Origin: Mesorhizobium alhagi CCNWXJ12-2
GTDB lineage: Bacteria > Pseudomonadota > Alphaproteobacteria > Rhizobiales > Rhizobiaceae
NCBI RefSeq assembly: GCF_000236565.1
Contig: NZ_AHAM01000038.1
Coordinates: 1-64,000, forward strand
DNA length: 64,000 bases
Reading direction: 5' to 3'
Below are positions 16,026 through 24,639 of this stretch, in pieces. The notes under the pieces are model-generated. The model searched no databases. It saw only the letters and a program-made list of their open reading frames with translations, and was not told the DNA's origin. The position numbers were made by a program, and so were the translations under genes. Positions within the stretch are counted from its first letter, which is position 1, and every line of letters begins with the position of its first letter.

Positions 16026-16481
16026 ATGACCGCAATTACCATCCGCCCGTTCGAACAATCTGACCAAGCCGACTGGCGGCGGCTGTGGACCGCCTACCTC
16101 ATTTTCTATGAAACGACTGTTCCGGAGGAGGTCTACCAGACGACCTGGAAACGTCTCTTCACCGAAGGCGAGTTCGAGCCAAAGGGCTTTATGGCGTTCC
16201 TCGACGGAAAGCCTGTCGGCCTGGTGCATTTCCTCTATCACCGCTCCTGTTGGTCGGTGGAGGGCAATTGCTATCTACAGGACCTGTTCACCGATCCGGA
16301 TGCACGCGGCTCCGGCGCGGGCGCGGCGCTGATCGAGGCGGTGCGCGGCCATGCCGAGGAACGCGGCGTGAAAAATGTCTACTGGATGACGCACGAGACA
16401 AACGCCACCGCGCGAAAACTCTACGATCGGGTAGCGCGCCGCACCGGCTTCATCGAATACGATTTGCTGCCGCCGCACTGA
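16026..16481 (+). CDS. GNAT family N-acetyltransferase
   Basis: 151 residues, starting four bases after the moxR-like stop. GNAT signature YLQDLFTDPDARGSGAGAAL (acetyl-CoA loop R-G-x-G-x-G/A) and the late ETNATARKLYDRVARRTGF element. Its TGA overlaps the ATG of the VWA gene (TGATG), so it is translated as part of this operon. The substrate is unknown. Confidence 0.9.
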   Translation: MTAITIRPFEQSDQADWRRLWTAYLIFYETTVPEEVYQTTWKRLFTEGEFEPKGFMAFLDGKPVGLVHFLYHRSCWSVEGNCYLQDLFTDPDARGSGAGAALIEAVRGHAEERGVKNVYWMTHETNATARKLYDRVARRTGFIEYDLLPPH

Positions 16482-17671
16482 TGTTCATTCCCTTCTTCCT
16501 CGAACTGAAAGCCGCGAGCGTTCCCGTATCGCTGCGGGAATATCTGACGCTACTCGAGGGGATGGATGCGGGGCTGGTCCAGTACGATGTCGAAGCCTTC
16601 TACTATCTCGCCCGGTCGGCACTGGTGAAGGACGAGCGCCACATCGATCGCTTCGACCGGGTATTCTCGCATGTGTTCAAGGGCGTCGAGGCGGTCTCCG
16701 GCGAGGCGGGGATCGACGTCGCCAACATCCCGGAAGAATGGCTGCGCCGTCTGGCCGAAAAGCACCTGACCGACGAAGAAAAGAAGCTGGTTGAGGCGCT
16801 GGGCGGCTTCGAGAAGCTGATGGAGACGCTGAAAAAGCGGCTGGAGGAGCAGAAGGGGCGGCATCAGGGCGGCTCGAAATGGATAGGCACCGGCGGCACC
16901 TCGCCGTTCGGCGCCTATGGCTACAATCCCGAAGGCGTGCGGATCGGCCAGCACGAAAGCCGCCACCGCCGCGCGGTCAAGGTGTGGGACAAGCGCGAGT
17001 TCAAAAATTTCGACGATTCCGTCGAGCTCGGCACGCGCAACATCAAGATCGCTCTGAAGCGCCTGCGCCGCTGGGTGCGCGAAGGCGCGGAGGAGGAGTT
17101 CGACCTGCCCGGCACCATCCACGCCACCGCCGAGCACGGCTATCTCGACGTCAAGACGCGTCCGGAACGGCGCAATGCGGTCAAGCTCCTGATGTTCTTC
17201 GATGTCGGCGGCTCGATGGACGACCACATCAAGGTGGTCGAGGAGCTGTTTTCGGCGGTCCGGGCGGAGTTCCGCCAACTCGAATATTTCTACTTCCACA
17301 ACTGCCTCTACGAGGGCGTGTGGAAGGACAATACCCGCCGCCATTCCGAGGTGATCCCGACCTTCGACGTGCTCCACAAATACGGCCACGACTACAAGGT
17401 GATCTTCGTCGGCGACGCCTCGATGAGCCCCTACGAGATCGCCCATCCCGGCGGCTCGGTCGAGCACTGGAACCCGGAGCCCGGCGCGCTCTGGCTCGCC
17501 CGCGTGCTCCAGCAATGGCCTAATGCGGTGTGGGTCAATCCGATTACCCAGAAGCACTGGGGCTACACCCATTCGATCGCCATGATCCGCGAGATCTTTG
17601 CCAACCGCATGTATCCGCTGACGCTGGCCGGGCTGGAAAACGCCACCAGGGAATTGTCGAGGAAGCATTGA
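16481..17671 (+). CDS. VWA domain protein (CoxE-like / DUF58-type partner of MoxR)
   Basis: 396 residues. Begins MFIPFFLELKAASVPVSLRE, a helical CoxE-like N-terminus with a charged linker (KRLEEQKGRHQGG). The von Willebrand A domain follows with the MIDAS motif FDVGGSMDDH (D-x-G-x-S) and VIFVGDASMSPYEIAHPGG. It is expected to bind the upstream MoxR ATPase to remodel a client protein; the client is not encoded nearby. Confidence 0.93.
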   Translation: MFIPFFLELKAASVPVSLREYLTLLEGMDAGLVQYDVEAFYYLARSALVKDERHIDRFDRVFSHVFKGVEAVSGEAGIDVANIPEEWLRRLAEKHLTDEEKKLVEALGGFEKLMETLKKRLEEQKGRHQGGSKWIGTGGTSPFGAYGYNPEGVRIGQHESRHRRAVKVWDKREFKNFDDSVELGTRNIKIALKRLRRWVREGAEEEFDLPGTIHATAEHGYLDVKTRPERRNAVKLLMFFDVGGSMDDHIKVVEELFSAVRAEFRQLEYFYFHNCLYEGVWKDNTRRHSEVIPTFDVLHKYGHDYKVIFVGDASMSPYEIAHPGGSVEHWNPEPGALWLARVLQQWPNAVWVNPITQKHWGYTHSIAMIREIFANRMYPLTLAGLENATRELSRKH

Positions 17672-17675
17672 AGGT

Positions 17676-17756
17676 GTGCGTCCTTCGAGGCTCGCCCGTC
17701 AAACACCTGCACCTTGCCTTCGACCATCTGTGCGGGCTCGCACCTCAGGATGAGGG
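17676..17756. repeat. CCTCATCCTGAGG-type repeat, copy 2 (inverted)
   Basis: Runs TGCGTCCTTCGAGGCTCGCC .. GGGCTCGCACCTCAGGATGAGG, the reverse complement of copy 1 at 11526. It starts five bases after the VWA stop codon. Confidence 0.82.
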
Positions 17757-17820
17757 CGGCTGGCTCAAGGCCTCCCGAATTCTGCGACGCAGCAGAACTT
17801 GGGATGAAGCACAGCACCTT

Positions 17821-17900
17821 CCTCATCCTGAGGTGCGAGCCCTCGCCGAGGTGGAAGGTTGTTTAAATCCATTTACGGGCGAGTCTCGAAGGGACGCACC
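17821..17900. repeat. CCTCATCCTGAGG-type repeat, copy 3
   Basis: CCTCATCCTGAGGTGCGAGC .. GGGCGAGTCTCGAAGGGACGCACC, direct relative to copy 1 and inverted relative to copy 2. Together copies 2 and 3 fill most of the roughly 300-base gap between the VWA gene and msrB; nothing else is visible there. Confidence 0.82.
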
Positions 17901-17968
17901 ACAGACTAGGCGCATCCGCAACGAATGCCTATGTTGAGGCGACAGCAAGCCGCAGGGCAGGAGGTCAA

Positions 17969-18379
17969 ATGGACGAGCATCGCTATCCCGTCACCCGTAC
18001 CGACGCCGAATGGCGCGAGAAGCTGACGCCCGAGCAATATTACATCATGCGCCAGCACGGCACCGAGCGCCCGGGCAGCTGCGCCCTGCTGTATGAGAAG
18101 CGCGCCGGCACCTTCAAATGCGCAGGCTGCGACCAGCCGCTGTTCGAATCGAAGCTGAAATTCGAAAGCGGCACCGGCTGGCCGAGCTTCAACGACCCGG
18201 TTCCGGGTTCCGTGGAGACGACGACCGACCGCAGCCTCGGCATGGCCCGCACGGAAGTCCATTGCGCCCGCTGCGGCAGCCACCTCGGCCATGTCTTCCC
18301 GGATGGGCCGCCGCCGACCTACCAGCGCTACTGCATCAACGGGGTGGCGCTCAACTTCGAGCCGGCCAACGCGGCATGA
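17969..18379 (+). CDS. msrB: Peptide methionine (R)-S-oxide reductase
   Basis: 136 residues with AGGAGG four bases before ATG. The zinc-binding cysteine pairs CAGC and CARC and the catalytic motif RYCINGVALNF (resolving/nucleophile cysteine near the C-terminus) are all present, with GTGWPSF in between. It reduces methionine-R-sulfoxide in proteins. Its stop overlaps the next start (ATGA). Confidence 0.97.
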   Translation: MDEHRYPVTRTDAEWREKLTPEQYYIMRQHGTERPGSCALLYEKRAGTFKCAGCDQPLFESKLKFESGTGWPSFNDPVPGSVETTTDRSLGMARTEVHCARCGSHLGHVFPDGPPPTYQRYCINGVALNFEPANAA

Positions 18380-19173
18380 CCTGCTTCATCTGCCTGCAAT
18401 GCGGCGTCCAGTTCGCCAAGAGCGATACGCCGCCCGCGCACTGCCCGGTCTGCGAGGACGAACGGCAATATGTACGCTGGGAAGGCCAGGCCTGGACCAC
18501 CGCGCGGGAGCTGGCGGACAGCCACAATCTGGTGATGCGGGAGGATGCAGGCGTGCTCGCCTTCGGCGTCGAGCCGCGCTTCGCCATCGGCCAGCGCGCG
18601 CTGCTTGCCGAAACGCCGGACGGCAATGTGCTGTGGGACTGCGTCTCTATGGTCAGCGACGAGGCGGTGGCCGAGATCACACGGCGCGGCGGCCTGCAGG
18701 CGATCGCCATCTCGCACAGCCATTATTATTCGGTGATGGTCGACTGGAGCGAGGCTTTCGGCGGCGTGCCGATCTATCTCCATTCCGACGATCGCCAGTG
18801 GATCATGCGGCCGCATCCCTCGATCGTCAGCTGGGAAGGCGAGACGCTCGCCATCAACCCGTCGCTGACGCTGATCCGTTGCGGCGGCCATTTCGCCGGC
18901 GGCCAGGTGCTGCACTGGAAGCGCGGCAAGGGGAACGCCATCCTCGCCGGCGACATTCTGCAGGTCGTGCCGACCCGCCGCCATGTCAGCTTCATGTACA
19001 GCTATCCGAACCATATCCCGCTGAACGCGGCGGCAGTGCGCAAGATCGCCGCGGCGGTCGAGCCGTTCGATTTCGATGACATCTACGGCGCCTGGTGGAA
19101 CACCAATGTGATCGGCGGCGGCAAGCAGGCGATGGCGGTGTCCGTCGACCGCTATCTGGCCGCTATCGCCTGA
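18376..19173 (+). CDS. MBL-fold metallohydrolase with N-terminal zinc-ribbon-like motif
   Basis: 265 residues, coupled to msrB by ATGA. The first 25 residues hold two cysteine pairs (CLQC, CPVC), rubredoxin-like. An MBL domain follows with AISHSHYYSVMVDW in place of HxHxDH, RCGGHFAGGQVLHW (third histidine) and ILAGDILQVV (metal aspartate). The substrate is unknown; the pairing with msrB suggests a redox or repair role, which is inference. Confidence 0.82.
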   Translation: MTCFICLQCGVQFAKSDTPPAHCPVCEDERQYVRWEGQAWTTARELADSHNLVMREDAGVLAFGVEPRFAIGQRALLAETPDGNVLWDCVSMVSDEAVAEITRRGGLQAIAISHSHYYSVMVDWSEAFGGVPIYLHSDDRQWIMRPHPSIVSWEGETLAINPSLTLIRCGGHFAGGQVLHWKRGKGNAILAGDILQVVPTRRHVSFMYSYPNHIPLNAAAVRKIAAAVEPFDFDDIYGAWWNTNVIGGGKQAMAVSVDRYLAAIA

Positions 19174-19176
19174 TCA

Positions 19177-19470
19177 TCAGATGACAGTCGCAGCCACCAG
19201 CCATAAGAGCGCCGCGCTCCTGAAGAAAGCGGCCCTGGCGTTGCCGGCAGCGTCGGCCGTGCGCCAGACGGCGGCGAACAGGAAGATATTGTAAGGTACC
19301 GGTGAAAAATGCACCGCCAGCACGACCGCCATCGGCGCCTTCAGCCCGAGCAACAGTATCGCGGCGGCGGTCGTCACCAAATTCAGTATGGTGCCGACCA
19401 GCACCATGTCGCGCCAGAACAGGCGATCGAGCGGCGCTTCGCCGCGCCAGCGTGACGCAAAGAACGACAT
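19177..19470 (-). CDS. Small membrane protein of unknown function
   Basis: About 97 residues from ATG 19470; an in-frame GTG at 19506 would add 12. Three hydrophobic segments: MVLVGTILNLVTTAAAILLL, AVVLAVHFSPVPYNIFLFAA split around HFSPVPYN, and a C-terminal ALLWLVAATVI. The HFSPxPYN pattern suggests a conserved rhizobial family, but I assign no function. Converges with the MBL gene three bases away. Confidence 0.65.
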   Translation of the reverse strand: MSFFASRWRGEAPLDRLFWRDMVLVGTILNLVTTAAAILLLGLKAPMAVVLAVHFSPVPYNIFLFAAVWRTADAAGNARAAFFRSAALLWLVAATVI

Positions 19471-19613
19471 TCCCGGAGCCCGCGTTGGACTGCAATTTTT
19501 CGCCACTGTTAATCGGCCGGGCGCGGCGCATTGTCAAAGGGCTGGAGGCGATTTGGCGCTGGCACGCCGCTATGCTAGTCGCCGGCTAATACGACGCGGG
19601 GAGAGCGAATCGA

Positions 19614-21059
19614 ATGCGGATCTCAAGCAATGCGGCGGCCACCGCCGGCGCGGTTGTCCTTGCCTTGACGGCGACGGTAGGTCCGGCTGCGGCGGCGGAA
19701 GTGCACGGCCTTCCCGGTTCGACCATGTCATTGCTCTGGGCACTGCCCTTCGCCGGCCTCCTGCTCTCGATCGCCACGGGGCCGCTGCTCTACCCGCATT
19801 TCTGGGAGCATCACTACGGCAAGATCACCGCCGTCTGGTCGGCGCTAGCCGTCGTGCCGATGGCGCTGTCGTTCGGGACGGAGACGACGATGGGTGCCGT
19901 CCTGCACACGGTGCTCCTCGAATACATGTCGTTCATCATCCTGTTGTTCGCCCTGTTCACCATTTCGGGCGGCATCCTCGTCGCGGGCAACATCCACGGC
20001 ACGCCGGCCATGAATGCCATGCTGCTGGTCATCGGGGCCTGCCTCGCGTCGATCGTCGGCACCACCGGCGCGTCGATGATCATGATCCGGCCGATGATAC
20101 GGGCCAACGACAACCGGCCGTTCAACGCCCATGTCATCGTGTTCTTCATCTTCCTGGTTTCCAACATAGGCGGCGCGCTGACCCCGCTCGGCGACCCGCC
20201 GCTGTTCGTCGGCTTCCTGCGCGGCGTCGACTTTTTCTGGACGACAACCAATCTCTGGGCCGAAACGCTGATCGTCGGCGGCATCGTGCTCGTCGCCTTC
20301 GTCGTGATCGACATAGTGCTTCACATCCGTGAGGAGGGGATGCCGAAGATAAAGGATCCGACGCCGGACAAGAAGGTGCGCATCCGCGGCCTGGCCAATA
20401 TACCGCTGCTTGCCGGCGTGATCGCGGCGATCCTGATGTCAGCCGTTTGGAAGCCCGGAACAGCCTTCACCATCGAGGGCGTTGAGGTGCAGTTGCAGAA
20501 CCTGGTGCGCGACGGCGTCATCGTGGCGCTGGCGTTGATCTCGCTCTACATCACCAAGAAGGAATATCGCCGCGCCAACGGCTTCAATTGGGGGCCGATC
20601 CTGGAAGTGGCGAAGCTGTTTGCCGGCATCTTCATCTGCATCATCCCGGTAATCGCGATCCTGAGGGCCGGCCTTCACGGTGCATTCGCGCCGCTCGTGG
20701 GGCTGGTAACCGGGCCGGGCGGCGGGCCCAACGACTTCGCCTATTTCTGGATGACCGGCATATTGTCGTCGTTCCTCGACAATGCGCCGACTTATCTGGT
20801 CTTCTTCGAAATCGCCGGCGGCGACCCGGAGGTGCTGATGACAACGCTCGGCACCACGCTTGCGGCGATTTCTGCCGGCGCCGTATTCATGGGGGCCAAC
20901 ACCTATATCGGAAACGCGCCGAACTTCATGGTCTACGCCATCGCCCGCCAACAGGGCGTGCGGATGCCGAGCTTCTTCGGCTATATGCTGTGGTCGGGCG
21001 CGGTGCTGTTCCCGGTATTCATCATCGTCAGCATGATCGCCTTCAGCTCGGCCGGTTAG
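19614..21059 (+). CDS. Sodium:proton antiporter (CitMHS/NhaD-like)
   Basis: 481 residues behind GGGGAGAGCG. A cleavable-looking N-terminal segment (ALTATVGPAAAAE) precedes about 11-12 membrane helices. Ion-transporter superfamily motifs: IVGTTGASMIMIRPMI, NIGGALTPLGDPPLFVGFL (the conserved G-x-x-T-P-x-G-D-P hairpin) and SSFLDNAPTYLVFFE with GANTYIGNAPNFM in the second half. It probably exchanges Na+ for H+ in the inner membrane. Single gene. Confidence 0.92.
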   Translation: MRISSNAAATAGAVVLALTATVGPAAAAEVHGLPGSTMSLLWALPFAGLLLSIATGPLLYPHFWEHHYGKITAVWSALAVVPMALSFGTETTMGAVLHTVLLEYMSFIILLFALFTISGGILVAGNIHGTPAMNAMLLVIGACLASIVGTTGASMIMIRPMIRANDNRPFNAHVIVFFIFLVSNIGGALTPLGDPPLFVGFLRGVDFFWTTTNLWAETLIVGGIVLVAFVVIDIVLHIREEGMPKIKDPTPDKKVRIRGLANIPLLAGVIAAILMSAVWKPGTAFTIEGVEVQLQNLVRDGVIVALALISLYITKKEYRRANGFNWGPILEVAKLFAGIFICIIPVIAILRAGLHGAFAPLVGLVTGPGGGPNDFAYFWMTGILSSFLDNAPTYLVFFEIAGGDPEVLMTTLGTTLAAISAGAVFMGANTYIGNAPNFMVYAIARQQGVRMPSFFGYMLWSGAVLFPVFIIVSMIAFSSAG

Positions 21060-21102
21060 CTGCAATCCGGCGGATGGTTGAATTGTCCGCCGAACGGGAA
21101 AT

Positions 21103-21121
21103 ATCCTCCCTTTCGGAGGAT
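21103..21121. terminator. Hairpin after the antiporter gene
   Basis: ATCCTCC and GGAGGAT around a five-base loop, 44 bases after the antiporter stop and 18 before the CapA start. There is no T tract. The right arm also supplies the only GGAGG near the capA-like start. Confidence 0.4.
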
Positions 21122-21138
21122 GCCAGCGCACAAGACCG

Positions 21139-22296
21139 ATGCCGCAGGTCGCGATCCATGCCGGGTCAGCCCCGGAACCTGACCAGCCCGCCAGAGGAAG
21201 CATCAAGCTGTTTCTGTGCGGCGATGTCATGCTCGGGCGCGGCATCGACCAGATCCTCGCCAATCCGGGCGATCCGCGGCTTTACGAGCGCTACGTCAGA
21301 TCCGCGGCGACTTATGTGGAGCTTGCCGAACGCATCAACGGCCCGGTCCCGAGAATGGTCGAGGACGCCTATGTATGGGGCGATGCGCTCGCCGAATTGG
21401 ATCGTGAAGCTCCCGACGCGCGGATCGTCAATCTGGAGACGAGCATTACCACCAGTCTCCAGCCGGTGCCCAAGGGCATCAATTACAAGATGCACCCTCT
21501 AAACATCGGCTGCCTGGCGGCGGGGCGGATAGACTGCTGCGTACTCGCCAACAATCACGTGCTCGACTGGGACGAGCCCGGCCTCGTTGAAACCCTCGAC
21601 ACGCTACGGCATGCCGGGATCGCCTATGCCGGCGCGGGGCTTGACGCGGACGAGGCGGCGGCGCCTTGCGTGATCGAAGCAGCAAGCGGAAGCCGTGCGC
21701 TCGTCTTCGGCTTCGGGCTGGAGACCAGCGGCATCCCGCTTTCATGGGCAGCCGGCGCCTACAAGCCGGGGGTCAACCTGCTCGTGGATGTCTCGGTCCG
21801 GTCACTCGATCAAATCGCCCGCTCGGTCGAGGCCATAAAGCAGCCCGGAGATATCGCGATGGCCTCGATACATTGGGGTGGCAATTGGGGCTACGAAGTC
21901 GCCGGGCAGGAACGAGCGCTTGCCCATGCGCTGATCGACACCGCAGGTTTCGATATCGTGCACGGGCACTCCTCCCATCACCCGAAGCCGATCGAAATCC
22001 ATGACGGGCGGCTGATCCTCTACGGCTGCGGCGACTTCCTTACCGACTATGAAGGGATCACGGGATACGAGGACTTCCGGGGCGACCGGGCGCTGATGTA
22101 CCTGCCGCGATTAGCGATGCCGGAAGGTACGCTTATTTCGCTCGATATCGTGCCTTTCCGGCTCCGCAAGTTCCGGCTGAACCGTGCCCCGCCCGAAGAT
22201 GCCGACTGGCTCGCGGCCATGCTTGAGCGCGAGTGTTCGCCCTTCGGCACTCATGTCGCGCTAGGGAGCGATGGCCGTCTCGCTGTCTTGTGGTGA
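21139..22296 (+). CDS. CapA family (poly-gamma-glutamate cap) metallophosphatase-like protein
   Basis: 385 residues. The PGA_cap fold is shown by LFLCGDVMLGRGIDQ, IVNLETSIT, CCVLANNHVLDW, ASIHWGGNWGYE and HGHSSHHPKPIE, all metallophosphoesterase-derived motifs in the expected order. There is no signal peptide, unlike Bacillus CapA, so it is probably cytoplasmic. No capsule genes adjoin it. The start codon has only a distant GGAGG. Confidence 0.88.
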   Translation: MPQVAIHAGSAPEPDQPARGSIKLFLCGDVMLGRGIDQILANPGDPRLYERYVRSAATYVELAERINGPVPRMVEDAYVWGDALAELDREAPDARIVNLETSITTSLQPVPKGINYKMHPLNIGCLAAGRIDCCVLANNHVLDWDEPGLVETLDTLRHAGIAYAGAGLDADEAAAPCVIEAASGSRALVFGFGLETSGIPLSWAAGAYKPGVNLLVDVSVRSLDQIARSVEAIKQPGDIAMASIHWGGNWGYEVAGQERALAHALIDTAGFDIVHGHSSHHPKPIEIHDGRLILYGCGDFLTDYEGITGYEDFRGDRALMYLPRLAMPEGTLISLDIVPFRLRKFRLNRAPPEDADWLAAMLERECSPFGTHVALGSDGRLAVLW

Positions 22297-22345
22297 AGCT
22301 GTTGAACATGGCCGTTGACGAGGTCCGGCAACCCGGATTCTGATT

Positions 22346-22370
22346 GGAACCAGCGGCCTGCGATCCAGTT
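22346..22370 (+). promoter_or_regulatory. EcfG/RpoE2-type promoter
   Basis: GGAAC (22346-22350), 18 bases, TT (22369-22370); the -10 reads AGTT. It lies 80 bases before the ferritin-like gene. Matches the rhizobial general-stress sigma consensus GGAAC-N18/19-TT, weakly at -10. Confidence 0.55.
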
Positions 22371-22450
22371 AGGGGATCAGAACTTCCCTTATCGAAGTAC
22401 CGCCGTATCTTGCGGGAATTTCGGCGGCTCGAGCCGAAAGGATCACCATC

Positions 22451-22945
22451 ATGCAGATCACCACTTTCAAGGACATGTATCTTGCCGAACTTCAGGAGCT
22501 TGTGAGCGCTGAAGGTCAACTTGGGGAATCGTTGCTGCAGATGGCGGAAGTGGCGTCGCATCCGGCTTTGAAGGACGCGCTGCTACACCATCGCGAGCAA
22601 ACCGAGGTCCAGAAGGAACGTCTCGTCTCGCTGCTGCAGAAGCACGGCGCCGAACCCAGGGCGCATACCGATCAGGCGATGCAGGCGCTCATTCACGAAA
22701 CCGAGAAAATGCTCGGCATGCTGAAGGGAAATGATCTCCGCGATGCGGGCCTCATCGCTTCCGCCCAGAGGCTGGAACATTATGAGATCGCGGCATACGG
22801 CACCGCCGCGGCTCTCGCGGGGCAGCTGGATCTGCGCGACGACCAGCGGATCCTGCACAGGAGCCTCGAAGAGGAGAAGCAGACGGATATCCTGCTGACC
22901 CAATTGGCCAAAAGCGAAGTAAATCCGGATGCGGTGGCGGCTTGA
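22451..22945 (+). CDS. Ferritin-like DUF892 protein (YciE/YciF family)
   Basis: 164 residues, a four-helix bundle with the family pattern: FKDMYLAELQELVSAEGQL, LLHHREQTEVQKERL, DAGLIASAQRLEHYEIAAYG (E-H-Y-E-I metal-site signature) and a final LEEEKQTDILLTQLA. Members are stress-induced, and some bind a diiron centre. A small membrane protein gene follows after 23 bases. Confidence 0.93.
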   Translation: MQITTFKDMYLAELQELVSAEGQLGESLLQMAEVASHPALKDALLHHREQTEVQKERLVSLLQKHGAEPRAHTDQAMQALIHETEKMLGMLKGNDLRDAGLIASAQRLEHYEIAAYGTAAALAGQLDLRDDQRILHRSLEEEKQTDILLTQLAKSEVNPDAVAA

Positions 22946-22968
22946 GGACCGCTCCGCATTTGCAAGTC

Positions 22969-23124
22969 ATGGCCAAGGACGACGATACCGAGCAATTCAC
23001 CTATCCGGGCGAGAAGGCGCGCCAAGGTGAAATCATCCTCAGAACGCGAGCGCGGCGCCTCATCTTCATTGCAGGGCTGGTGGGTTTTGTGGTGCTCGCA
23101 ATCGTGCTGCAGATAGCGCTCTGA
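22969..23124 (+). CDS. Small single-span membrane protein (51 aa)
   Basis: Starts MAKDDDTEQFTYPGEKARQG, a hydrophilic cytoplasmic part with RQGEIILRTRARR, followed by one membrane helix (IFIAGLVGFVVLAIVLQIAL) that ends the protein. This layout is a recurrent rhizobial small-protein family of unknown role. No strong ribosome site; probably co-transcribed with the DUF892 gene. Confidence 0.7.
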   Translation: MAKDDDTEQFTYPGEKARQGEIILRTRARRLIFIAGLVGFVVLAIVLQIAL

Positions 23125-23204
23125 GGGCGAGGGCGGCATCCACATCGGCGCGCCGATCGGCATAACCAGCGGGCGATCAGCTTCGGGCTGCGGTTGCCTA
23201 CCTG

Positions 23205-24629
23205 TCATTCGGTCTTGGCGGAAGCGGCCTGACGGCCGCCGACCGTGGGCGAGCCGCCGCTTTCCGACACAACGACGGTTTTGATGTTGACGAACTCCTT
23301 GATCCCATAGTGCGAGAGCTCGCGGCCGTAGCCGCTCTCCTTGACGCCGCCGAAGGGGAGTTTGGGATGCGATTGGACGGTTCGGTTGACGAAGACGGAA
23401 CCAGCTTCGACGGCCTCGACGGCGAGGCGCTCACCACGGTCGATGTCCCGGGTGAAGATTCCGCCGCCAAGCCCGAACGCGGAATCGTTCGCCACGTCGA
23501 TAGCGGTCTTCTCGTCTCCGACCGGAATAATGGCGGCCACCGGTCCAAACATCTCCTCGTCATAAGCGGGCATACCCGGCCGCACGTCGGTCAGGACGGT
23601 CGGCGGGTAAAAGGCTCCGGGTCCGTCGGGAATCTTGCCGCCCAGCAGGCAGCGGGCGCCCTTCGCCAGGCTTGTCTCGACCTGGCGGTGCAGCGCCTCG
23701 CGCAGGTCATGACGCGCCAGCGGGCCGACGGTCGTGTCCTCCGACAAGGGATCGCCCATCTTTGCCGCCCGCATTTCCTCTACGAATGCATCCTCGAAAC
23801 TGGAATGCAGACTGTCGACAACGATAAAACGCTTGGCCGCGATGCAGCTTTGACCGGAATTGACGAGGCGGCCTTCGGCGCTCGCCTTGGCGGCAAATGA
23901 AACGTCGGCGTCGTCAAGCACGAGATAGGCATCGCTGCCGCCGAGCTCGAGGACCGTCTTCTTCAGCATCTCGCCAGCCTTGCGCGCTACGGCCCGGCCG
24001 GCGGGACCGCTGCCGGTAAGTGTGACGGCGCGAACAAGCGGATTGGCGATCAGGTCGTCGACGGAGCCGGACCCGATCAGCAGCGTGCGGAAAAGATGCT
24101 CCGGAAATCCCGCCTCGCGAAATACCTCCTCGATGGCGAGCGCACAGCCCGGCACATTTGAAGAATGCTTCATGACCCCGGCATTTCCCGCCATCAGCGC
24201 CGGCGCGGCAAAACGGAAGACCTGCCAGAACGGAAAGTTCCAGGGCATGATTGCAAGGATGACCCCAAGCGGCTGGAACGTGACGAAGCTCTTGGCGGCT
24301 CCGGTGTCGATGATTTCCGGCGCAAGAAAGCTGGCGGCGTTTTCGGCAAAGAAATCGCACCCGTCGGCGCATTTCTGCGCTTCCGCGACGCCCTGCTTTA
24401 TCGGCTTGCCCATCTCTTCGGCCATCAGCCGGCCGTATCGATTTGACCTCTCACGAAGCAGGCGGCCCGCGGTGCGCATCGATTTCGCCCGCTCGGCGAT
24501 ATCGCGGCGACGCCACTGCAGCGAGGCTTCGTGGGCTTGCTCGACGGCCTGCCGAACCGCCGCCGGAGAGGTTTCCTCGTAACTCGCGACAGCTTTGCCC
24601 GTCGCCGGATTGACCGCGGTGAACGTCAT
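23205..24629 (-). CDS. NAD(P)-dependent aldehyde dehydrogenase (succinate-semialdehyde type)
   Basis: 474 residues starting MTFTAVNPATGKAV (ATG 24629; the frame is open to 24698 inside the sodC end). Catalytic residues: LELGGSDAYLVL (general-base Glu) and NSGQSCIAAKRF (nucleophilic Cys), with MPWNFPFWQVFRFAAPALMA around the cofactor site. The order and length fit succinate-semialdehyde or related aldehyde dehydrogenases. It begins ten bases after the sodC stop, so the two form an operon. Confidence 0.92.
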   Translation of the reverse strand: MTFTAVNPATGKAVASYEETSPAAVRQAVEQAHEASLQWRRRDIAERAKSMRTAGRLLRERSNRYGRLMAEEMGKPIKQGVAEAQKCADGCDFFAENAASFLAPEIIDTGAAKSFVTFQPLGVILAIMPWNFPFWQVFRFAAPALMAGNAGVMKHSSNVPGCALAIEEVFREAGFPEHLFRTLLIGSGSVDDLIANPLVRAVTLTGSGPAGRAVARKAGEMLKKTVLELGGSDAYLVLDDADVSFAAKASAEGRLVNSGQSCIAAKRFIVVDSLHSSFEDAFVEEMRAAKMGDPLSEDTTVGPLARHDLREALHRQVETSLAKGARCLLGGKIPDGPGAFYPPTVLTDVRPGMPAYDEEMFGPVAAIIPVGDEKTAIDVANDSAFGLGGGIFTRDIDRGERLAVEAVEAGSVFVNRTVQSHPKLPFGGVKESGYGRELSHYGIKEFVNIKTVVVSESGGSPTVGGRQAASAKTE

Positions 24630-24639
24630 CGGCGCAGCG

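Noticed and set aside
14843-16042. 399-codon minus frame over the moxR-like gene
   Set aside because: It begins in a gene and ends in a palindromic repeat; shadow of the AAA+ protein.
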